This document shows positions 58,060 to 64,000 of a stretch of 64,000 nt of DNA, piece by piece; positions within the stretch are counted from its first letter, which is position 1; every line of letters starts with the position of its first letter. Location of the stretch: positions 558,001 to 622,000 of the forward strand of contig NZ_OU015321.1 of NCBI RefSeq assembly GCF_907163105.1. Reading direction: 5' to 3'. A program made the translations under genes and the position numbers. A model generated the notes under the pieces. That model saw only the letters and a program-made list of their open reading frames with translations. It had not been told where the DNA came from and made no database searches. The DNA is from Cloacibacterium caeni. GTDB taxonomy: Bacteria > Bacteroidota > Bacteroidia > Flavobacteriales > Weeksellaceae.

Positions 58060-59377
58060 TTTCTACCATGAATTTTTGAAAATGATTAATTTCTATTCCT
58101 TCAGCTCTTAAATCGTGCATCATATTATATAAACCAAAAAACGTTCGGTTCAGATAAATAAAATGTCTAGAACCACGATTGGTATTCATGTTTTTTAAAT
58201 CGCTGAGTTTGGCATAACGCTGACCTAAATCTGCAATTTCTTGAAAGAAACTCTCATCTGAAAAGTCAAAAAACTCTTGATTAAAAGGTCTGGTAAACAA
58301 TTCTAACATTTCATGGAAAAGTTTACTGAAAAATACTTTTTCTTCAGATGAATCTTCTGGTTTAAGAATTTCTAATTCATATAATTTTTGTTCAAAAAAT
58401 GCTTGATTCATTAAGTTTTCTACTTTTGCCAATTCAAAATAAGGCTCATAAAAATCACTTGGAATTTCCTTCACACAACCGAAATCGATCACCATTAATT
58501 CGCCTTTTTCCGAAATCAAAAAATTTCCAGGATGTGGATCTGCGTGAACTTGCTTCAAAACGTGCATTTGATACATGTAAAAATCCCAAAGTGTTTGTCC
58601 GATTTTATTCAGGGTTTTCTGTGAATGCTTTGTTTTTATAAATTCAGAAAAGTGTTTTCCATGCATCCAATCCATCGTGATGATTTTTTCGCACGAAAAT
58701 TCTGGATAATATTTCGGAAATTTTATGTTTTCTAAATGAGCGCATTCTTGCGCAATTTGCTCACTTCGTGAGAGTTCTAAATCGTAATTGGTTTCTTCAT
58801 ACAATTTATCTTCTACTTCTTTAAAATAAGATTCAGAACCTTCTTTTCTGATGTTGAACATCTTCATCGCAATAGGTTTTACCAATTTTAAATCGCTGGA
58901 AATGCTTTCCTGAACTCCAGGATATTGAATTTTTACGGCCAATTCTTGACCGTTTTTCTTGGCTTTATGAACCTGACCAATACTTGCTGCATTGACTGAT
59001 TCTGGCGAAAATTCATCAAAAATATCTTCAGGATTTTTGCCAAAATATTTTCTAAAAGTCTTTTTAACCAAAGCTCCAGAAAGTGGCGGAACCGAAAACT
59101 GCGAAAGCGAAAATTTTTCTACATAAGCTTGCGGCATGATGTTTTTTTCCATGCTCAGCATTTGTGCTACTTTCAGTGCAGAACCTTTTAGTTCTTTTAA
59201 ACTGTCATAGATGTCTGCAGCATTGTCTTCGTTTAGAATTTTTTTGGCTTCTTCTTCGTCTTTAGTGATTTTATTGCCGTAATATTTAATGTAATTTACG
59301 CCAACTTTTGCGCCGGCTTTCAGTAAATTACTGGCGCGTTCTATTTTTCCCGTGGGAATTTTATTGAGGGTTTTCAT
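58052..59377 (-). CDS. ABC1/AarF (UbiB-like) atypical kinase
   Basis: 441 residues, unorthodox protein-kinase-like ATPase. [14 protein letters not shown] is the KxGQ-type motif near residue 65 (here K-x-A-Q), [24 protein letters not shown] carries the A-rich loop and Lys, and [28 protein letters not shown] holds the catalytic Asn and metal-binding DFG. UbiB-type proteins aid quinone biosynthesis or lipid handling. Its place with a TetR-like gene 4 bp upstream and carotenoid/light genes around it is a stable flavobacterial arrangement as far as I recall. Confidence 0.92.
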   Translation of the reverse strand: MKTLNKIPTGKIERASNLLKAGAKVGVNYIKYYGNKITKDEEEAKKILNEDNAADIYDSLKELKGSALKVAQMLSMEKNIMPQAYVEKFSLSQFSVPPLSGALVKKTFRKYFGKNPEDIFDEFSPESVNAASIGQVHKAKKNGQELAVKIQYPGVQESISSDLKLVKPIAMKMFNIRKEGSESYFKEVEDKLYEETNYDLELSRSEQIAQECAHLENIKFPKYYPEFSCEKIITMDWMHGKHFSEFIKTKHSQKTLNKIGQTLWDFYMYQMHVLKQVHADPHPGNFLISEKGELMVIDFGCVKEIPSDFYEPYFELAKVENLMNQAFFEQKLYELEILKPEDSSEEKVFFSKLFHEMLELFTRPFNQEFFDFSDESFFQEIADLGQRYAKLSDLKNMNTNRGSRHFIYLNRTFFGLYNMMHDLRAEGIEINHFQKFMVENA

Positions 59378-59381
59378 TTTT

Positions 59382-60038
59382 TTACGATTTTTGAAATTTT
59401 TCTTTCCACAAGAATTTGCCTAAGTCAATAATTTTTTTCAATGGTTCATTGTTTAAAAATTCAAAGCCTGTGTCAATAGTTTTTTCGATGAATAAATCTG
59501 TTTTTTCAAAACTTGGAGATTCGTCTTTTTGCCAAAATTCAATAATTGATAAAAAGTGCAACCAAAGCGCTTCTTCTCTAGATTTTTCATTGAAATTTTT
59601 AATAGAATCTTTAGCTTTTTCTAAAATTTCTAAGTCATTAAAGTCTAATGTTTTGATAAATTTTTGATGTTCAGATTTTAGTTCATGGAGTTTTTGTAGT
59701 GTAGAAAGATTCTTTTTTTCTAAAATCATAAGAACTAAAGACCTATTCATCGTAAGGTTTTCAAAAAAGATAAAATAAAGATTTAGTAATCTTTCTTTAG
59801 CGCTCATGTCTTCATAGCCTTCGATTTCTAGAGAAAGTTCTAAAGATTTTTGAAAAAAATGCTTTAAAATTTCTTTCTCCAGATGTTCGAAGTTTGAAAA
59901 GAATTGATAAAATTCTTTTTCATCAAAGTGGTTTTCTTGAGCAAAAACGTATATGTTTTTGGGTCTTTCTCCGTGAATAAGTAAATAATTTCCGTAATCG
60001 GATAATATTTTTTCTGAATTGATGGTTTTATTTTTCAT
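59382..60038 (-). CDS. TetR-like regulator
   Basis: 218 residues. The N-terminal third has a TetR-like helix-turn-helix outline (SEKILSDYGNYLLIHGERPKNIYVFAQENHFDEKEFYQFFSNFEHLEKEIL) with conserved F-x-x-F-x-x-K/E after the recognition helix. The rest is an all-helical ligand domain. First gene of the minus-strand light-stress run, facing ribA across a 177-bp control region with two palindromes, so it is the best candidate for binding there. Confidence 0.8.
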   Translation of the reverse strand: MKNKTINSEKILSDYGNYLLIHGERPKNIYVFAQENHFDEKEFYQFFSNFEHLEKEILKHFFQKSLELSLEIEGYEDMSAKERLLNLYFIFFENLTMNRSLVLMILEKKNLSTLQKLHELKSEHQKFIKTLDFNDLEILEKAKDSIKNFNEKSREEALWLHFLSIIEFWQKDESPSFEKTDLFIEKTIDTGFEFLNNEPLKKIIDLGKFLWKEKFQKS

Positions 60039-60115
60039 ATTTCAATTTTTTTAAATCGGTTTGTATTCCTTTAATAATGAGTCTTTTTTGAGTTAATTTC
60101 TATTAATTGATACAT

Positions 60116-60132
60116 TCAATAGAATTTATTGA
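60116..60132. promoter_or_regulatory. Palindrome at the minus-strand start site
   Basis: TCAATAGAATTTATTGA: 6-bp perfect arms TCAATA/TATTGA around GAATT. It covers the predicted start of transcription (near 60131) of the TetR-like operon, a position suited to repression. Confidence 0.5.
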
Positions 60133-60135
60133 TGA

Positions 60136-60143
60136 CAAAAATA
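60136..60143 (-). promoter_or_regulatory. -7 box TATTTTTG for the minus-strand light-stress operon
   Basis: Reverse complement of CAAAAATA between the two palindromes. No TTG -33 element is obvious at the usual spacing. Confidence 0.55.
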
Positions 60144-60159
60144 GTAAAATATTTTACTA
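60142..60159. promoter_or_regulatory. 18-bp perfect palindrome, probable operator
   Basis: TAGTAAAATATTTTACTA is fully symmetrical. It touches the minus-strand -7 box and lies where the -33 element of the ribA promoter would be, so one bound dimer could control both directions. Confidence 0.65.
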
Positions 60160-60176
60160 CTTAATAAAATAAAGTA

Positions 60177-60184
60177 TAAATTTG
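60177..60184 (+). promoter_or_regulatory. -7 box TAAATTTG for ribA-crt
   Basis: 32 bp upstream of the ribA start codon at 60216. The expected -33 position is taken by the palindrome rather than by TTG. Confidence 0.6.
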
Positions 60185-60215
60185 TACAATAATTATGATT
60201 TAAAAAATAGATAAT

Positions 60216-60818
60216 ATGATCAAGATACAAGCAGAATCAAAATTGCCTACAGATTTTGGAAAGTTCAAAATTGTAGCGTTTTCAGAATCACAAGAAGATT
60301 GGATGCCGCACATTGCATTAATTTCTGAAAATACAGATTTTAACGGAGTGGTAAACGTAAGAATTCACTCAGAATGTATTACGGGAGAGATTTTTCATTC
60401 TCAAAAATGCGAGTGTGGTCAACAATTAGATGCATCTATGAAATATATAGATGAAAATGGTGGAATTATTTTATATCTTCGTCAGGAAGGTAGAAATATT
60501 GGGATTATCAATAAAATAAAGGCTTATCAGTTGCAAGAATTGGGTCTTGATACGGTAGAAGCTAATCTTCAGTTGGGTTTACCAGCAGATGATAGAGATT
60601 TTAATGTAGCCATAGAAATTCTAAATATTTTAGGTGTTAAAAAAATCAATCTTTTAACGAATAATCCCGAGAAATTAAGTTTTGTGGAAAACAGTAATAT
60701 TCAATTAGTGAAGAGAATTCCATTGAATATTAAAGCAAATCATATCAATAAATCATATTTAGAGGTCAAAAAAAGTTATTTTGGACATCAATTAGAAGAA
60801 GCATTATCATCAATATAA
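60216..60818 (+). CDS. ribA: GTP cyclohydrolase II
   Basis: 200 residues, the stand-alone RibA domain: first step of riboflavin synthesis, GTP to a diaminopyrimidinone plus formate. The zinc site is CITGEIFHSQKCECGQQ (Cys-x10-Cys-x-Cys), the catalytic region RQEGRNIGIINKIKAYQLQE, and the substrate segment NNPEKLSF. It is not fused to RibB, unlike the usual housekeeping RibBA, which suggests a second, dedicated flavin supply for the neighbouring FAD photolyases. First gene of the ribA-crtI-crtB run, 14 bp before crtI. Confidence 0.95.
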   Translation: MIKIQAESKLPTDFGKFKIVAFSESQEDWMPHIALISENTDFNGVVNVRIHSECITGEIFHSQKCECGQQLDASMKYIDENGGIILYLRQEGRNIGIINKIKAYQLQELGLDTVEANLQLGLPADDRDFNVAIEILNILGVKKINLLTNNPEKLSFVENSNIQLVKRIPLNIKANHINKSYLEVKKSYFGHQLEEALSSI

Positions 60819-60832
60819 AAAATTAAATACCC

Positions 60833-62287
60833 TTGAAAACAACAGTAATTATTGGTTCCGGATTTTCTTCACTGGCTTCTGCTTGTTATATGGCAAAAGC
60901 GGGTTACAAAGTGACGGTTTTAGAAAAAAATGAACAATTAGGAGGAAGAGCTTCCATGATGGAAATTAATGGCTATAAGTTTGATATGGGCCCAAGTTGG
61001 TATTGGATGCCGGATATTTTCGAGAGATTTTTTGCAGATTTTGGTAAAAAAGTTTCAGATTATTATGAGCTCGAAAAACTTTCGCCAGCTTATAGAGTGG
61101 TTTTTGGTGAAAATGATTACATCGACATCGAAGATACTCCAGAAAAAATCATTGAAACTTTCGAAAGAATAGAACCAGGCAGCGGAAAACATCTGAAAAA
61201 ATTCATGGATGAAGCTCAAGAAAACTATAGAATTGCGATGCAGGATTTGGTGTATAATCCAGGTTTATCATTGCTAGAATTGGTTTCTGTAGAAAGTGCA
61301 AAAAGACTAAATTTATTTGTCAAAAATATTTCTGAGCAAGTAAGAAAGGAAATCAAAAATCCTAAATTGAGAAGTATTTTAGAATTTCCTGTATTATTTT
61401 TAGGGGCAAAACCAAATAAAACTCCAGCTTTCTACAATTTTATGAATCATGCAGATTTCGGGCTGGGAACTTGGTATCCGAAAGGTGGTTTCAATGCGGT
61501 TGCGCTTGGAATGGTGAAATTAGCCAAAGAATTAGGCGTAGAATTTCATGTGAATGAAGAAGTTATTGGAATAGATTATGAAAATAATCAAGCCAAAAAA
61601 ATCAGAACTCAAAACGGAGTTTATGAAGCTGATGTTTTCATTTCTGGAGCAGATTACGCACACACCGAAAAATTGCTCAACGGAAACCGAAATTACAGTG
61701 AAGAATATTGGCAAAAGAAAACTTTTGCGCCGAGTTCGTTCTTATATTATGTAGCTTTTAACAGAAAAGTGAACCACCTTTTGCATCATAATTTGTTCTT
61801 TGATACAGATTTTGAAGCGCATGCAAAAGAAATTTATGATACCAAAGAATTACCAAAACAACCTTTGTTTTATGCTAATTTTTCGAGCAAAACAGATGAT
61901 TCTCTTTGTGAAGAAGGTAAGGAAGTTGGCTTTTTCCTTATTCCAGTTGCGGTAGATTTAGAAGACAACGAAGAAATTCACGAAAAATATTTCCAGTTGA
62001 TTCTCGATAGAATTAAAAAATGTACGGGAGAAGATTTAAGTGATGCCATAGTTTTCAAAAAATCATTTGGTGTAAAAGATTTCAAAGAGCGTTATCATTC
62101 TTGCAGAGGAAATGCTTATGGTTTGGCAAATACTTTATTGCAAACATCGGTTCTAAGACCAACGATTAAGAATAAAAAATTGAAAAATTTCTTTTATACA
62201 GGGCAATTAACTGTTCCAGGACCAGGAGTTCCACCTGCATTGATTTCTGGAAAAGTAGTGACAGATTATATTCTAAAGAACAATTAG
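60833..62287 (+). CDS. crtI: Phytoene desaturase
   Basis: 484 residues starting at TTG (60833), which directly precedes the dinucleotide-binding motif VIIGSGFSSLASACYMAKAGYKVTVLEKNEQLGGRA. The usual second GAG triplet is replaced by Ser-Ser. C-terminal CrtI motif: RGNAYGLANTLLQTSVLRP...LKNFFYTGQLTVPGPGVPPALISGKVV. Introduces double bonds into phytoene to give lycopene with FAD. Followed by crtB. Confidence 0.95.
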   Translation: MKTTVIIGSGFSSLASACYMAKAGYKVTVLEKNEQLGGRASMMEINGYKFDMGPSWYWMPDIFERFFADFGKKVSDYYELEKLSPAYRVVFGENDYIDIEDTPEKIIETFERIEPGSGKHLKKFMDEAQENYRIAMQDLVYNPGLSLLELVSVESAKRLNLFVKNISEQVRKEIKNPKLRSILEFPVLFLGAKPNKTPAFYNFMNHADFGLGTWYPKGGFNAVALGMVKLAKELGVEFHVNEEVIGIDYENNQAKKIRTQNGVYEADVFISGADYAHTEKLLNGNRNYSEEYWQKKTFAPSSFLYYVAFNRKVNHLLHHNLFFDTDFEAHAKEIYDTKELPKQPLFYANFSSKTDDSLCEEGKEVGFFLIPVAVDLEDNEEIHEKYFQLILDRIKKCTGEDLSDAIVFKKSFGVKDFKERYHSCRGNAYGLANTLLQTSVLRPTIKNKKLKNFFYTGQLTVPGPGVPPALISGKVVTDYILKNN

Positions 62288-62339
62288 TCTGTTGAAAATT
62301 TTGTTAGACTCAATTTTAAACCACACAAACACAAATAAA

Positions 62340-63188
62340 ATGAATAATTTTCAAATTTTTAATCACATTTCTGGATTAACCTCGAAAATGGTTACCGAAA
62401 AATACAGTACGTCTTTTTCCAGAGCTTCTACTTTGTTTAAGCCAGAAATTCGTCAGCATATTTATAATATTTATGGTTTCGTACGTTTTGCAGACGAGAT
62501 TGTAGATACTTTTCATGATTATGACAAAGCAAAATTGCTAGATGAATTCGAGAAAAACTACAGAGATGCTTTGGAAAATGGTATTTCTCTCAATCCTATT
62601 CTTCATTCTTTTTGTACCACACAGAGAGAAAAAAAAATTCCTCAGCATTTGGTAGATGCGTTTTTGCATTCTATGAGAATGGATTTGGGCGATATCAAGG
62701 ATTTGAATGACGAAAAATACAATGAATACATCTACGGAAGCGCAGAAGTAGTAGGTTTAATGTGTTTGAAAGTCTTTGTAGACGGCAATGAAGAAGAATA
62801 TCAAAAACTGAAACCTTATGCACAAAGTTTAGGAGCTGCGTTCCAAAAAATCAACTTCTTAAGAGATATTTCTGCTGATTATACAGATTTAGGAAGAACC
62901 TATTTCCCGAATGTGAATTTCAGAAATTTTTCTCAACAAGATAAATTAGATATCGAAAAAGACATTGCTAAAGATTTTGAACATTCTTTAATTGGTATTA
63001 AAATGTTGCCGATGTCTTCTAGATTAGCGGTTTTTATGGCGTATAAATACTACACCAATTTATTCAAGAAAATTAAAAAATGTAAGCCAGAAATATTGAT
63101 GCACAAAAGAATCAGTGTTTCTAATGCGAGAAAAGTTTATCTTTTCGGAGAGATGATTTTGTTTAAAAATCTTAACTTCGTAAGATAA
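62340..63188 (+). CDS. crtB: Phytoene synthase
   Basis: 282 residues. Condenses two geranylgeranyl diphosphates to phytoene. First Asp-rich motif FVRFADEIVDTFHDYD, second motif KINFLRDISADYTDLGRTYFP; TEKYSTSFSRAS is the conserved start. The ATG at 62340 is chosen; a TTG 48 bp upstream would add 16 residues that do not look like the family. 52 bp after crtI. Confidence 0.95.
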   Translation: MNNFQIFNHISGLTSKMVTEKYSTSFSRASTLFKPEIRQHIYNIYGFVRFADEIVDTFHDYDKAKLLDEFEKNYRDALENGISLNPILHSFCTTQREKKIPQHLVDAFLHSMRMDLGDIKDLNDEKYNEYIYGSAEVVGLMCLKVFVDGNEEEYQKLKPYAQSLGAAFQKINFLRDISADYTDLGRTYFPNVNFRNFSQQDKLDIEKDIAKDFEHSLIGIKMLPMSSRLAVFMAYKYYTNLFKKIKKCKPEILMHKRISVSNARKVYLFGEMILFKNLNFVR

Positions 63189-63199
63189 ATTTAAAATCT

Positions 63200-63655
63200 A
63201 TGAAAAAGTTAGTTCTTGTATTTTTATTGTTTTGCAGTTTTATCAATGCACAAAGTTTAGTAGAGTTAAGAGGTTATCTTCAAAAAGGAGAAAACTCAGA
63301 AGAAGTAAGTAAAACCCTTATTTCAAAATCTAAAAATGCTTATGATACAACTAAAAAGCCTATTTATATGGCATTTTATGCGGTAGGTAATTTTTTTATG
63401 GCAAAACACGCATCTAATCCTTTGAATAAATATTCTTATTTCAATAAAGGGAAAAAGTTGCTTGAAGATGCAATTAAAAAAGAACCCAACAATATAGAAA
63501 TCAGATTAATGAGATTGATTTCTCAAGAAAAAACACCAAGTTTTTTGGGTTACAATAAAAATATAGAATCAGACCGAAACTTCATTATTAAAAACTATAA
63601 AAATTCAGACGATGAAAATCTAGTGAAATTCATCAAAAACTATTTAAAAATTTAA
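63200..63655 (+). CDS. Small secreted protein between crtB and crtZ
   Basis: 151 residues, signal peptide MKKLVLVFLLFCSFINAQ. The mature part is helical with a TPR-like piece (YSYFNKGKKLLEDAIKKEPNNIEIRLMRLISQEKTPSFLGY). Genes of this size and position occur in flavobacterial carotenoid clusters as far as I recall. 11 bp after crtB and 9 bp before crtZ, so in the same transcript. Function unknown. Confidence 0.75.
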   Translation: MKKLVLVFLLFCSFINAQSLVELRGYLQKGENSEEVSKTLISKSKNAYDTTKKPIYMAFYAVGNFFMAKHASNPLNKYSYFNKGKKLLEDAIKKEPNNIEIRLMRLISQEKTPSFLGYNKNIESDRNFIIKNYKNSDDENLVKFIKNYLKI

Positions 63656-63664
63656 AATTAAAAA

Positions 63665-64000
63665 ATGGAAGCATTGCAATATTTTTTCATCACTTTAGGC
63701 GTTTTCGTTACCATGGAAGGCATTACTTGGCTCACGCACAAGTATATTATGCATGGTTTAGGTTGGTATTTTCACGAAGATCACCATCAACCAGGTTATC
63801 CTCATGTTTTTGAAAAAAATGATTTCTTTTTTGTGATTTTTGCAATTCCCAGTATTCTATTATTCTATTTCGGAACGGTAAATGGAATCAACTATCTTTT
63901 TTTCATAGGACTAGGAATTTTACTATACGGAATGGCTTATTTTTTAGTTCATGATGTTCTCATTCACAGACGTTTTAAATGGTTTGATAAAACCAATAAT
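63665..64000 (+). CDS. crtZ: Beta-carotene hydroxylase (partial, 3' end beyond window)
   Basis: The first 112 residues are in the window, open to the last base. The di-iron membrane hydroxylase His motifs are visible: HKYIMH (near residue 21), HEDHH (about 34) and HDVLIHRR (about 99). Membrane helices lie at about 5-20 and 50-95. Hydroxylates beta-carotene to zeaxanthin. It implies lycopene cyclase (crtY or similar) further downstream or elsewhere. Confidence 0.93.
   Translation, partial: MEALQYFFITLGVFVTMEGITWLTHKYIMHGLGWYFHEDHHQPGYPHVFEKNDFFFVIFAIPSILLFYFGTVNGINYLFFIGLGILLYGMAYFLVHDVLIHRRFKWFDKTNN

Overview
The window is AT-rich (by eye about one third GC) chromosome of a Bacteroidota/Flavobacteriia member. 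Three things point there: many genes follow the Bacteroidota -7 promoter box TAnnTTTG, ribosome binding sites are A-rich rather than GGAGG-like, and the families are typical (DUF4197, DUF1569, TIGR01777, TIGR03643, fused E1 alpha/beta 2-oxoacid dehydrogenase, flavobacterial carotenoid genes). Gene content fits Weeksellaceae (Chryseobacterium/Cloacibacterium type); the genus is inference.

Layout. 0-4.6 kb: tail of a TolC-MFP-RND efflux operon. 4.7-5.6 kb: a frameshifted secreted protein. 5.8-7.1 kb: split ThrE-type exporter, then a GldA-like ABC ATPase, tRNA-Arg(ACG), a metal-chelate-binding lipoprotein, MtgA and a PF10136 membrane protein. 11.8-13.7 kb: DciA-like DUF721 gene and recF, separated by a four-helix-bundle (S23-family) gene that sits between inverted heptanucleotide arrays. 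14.5-20.6 kb: a 2002-residue alpha-2-macroglobulin-like protein. 20.7-24.4 kb: TolC/HlyD/ABC-2 exporter. 24.5-31.7 kb: small housekeeping and stress genes. 31.7-36.8 kb: a second, type-I-secretion-like exporter whose ABC ATPase has degenerate catalytic motifs. 37-49.9 kb: core metabolism and information genes (E1, rplI-rpsR-rpsF, E2, lipB, cytochrome c, lysS, gyrB). 49.95-51.26 kb: an apparently intact IS4-family element. 51.3-64 kb: lipid kinase, then a light/oxidative-stress supercluster.

In the supercluster a long minus-strand gene run (TetR-like, AarF kinase, DUF2256 microprotein, Cry-DASH, a second cryptochrome/photolyase, TIGR03643, SDR, MarR, photolyase) diverges from a plus-strand run (ribA, crtI, crtB, a small secreted protein, crtZ). 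A 170-bp control region with two palindromes lies between them. Flavin synthesis, flavin photoreceptor/repair enzymes and carotenoid synthesis are thus physically linked.

The strongest signal outside ordinary genes is repetitive. (1) Degenerate tandem arrays of 7-mers (once 8-mers) fill several gene junctions and often abut a start or stop codon; one inverted pair brackets the S23 gene. (2) Short palindromic elements lie in frame inside the a2m-like gene and the E2 gene. (3) Two intergenic elements share conserved ends (CGATTGCAGCG..ATCC and GCG.AAAGCG.GG) around a different central hairpin. Functions are assigned from family knowledge and visible motifs only; no database search was run.
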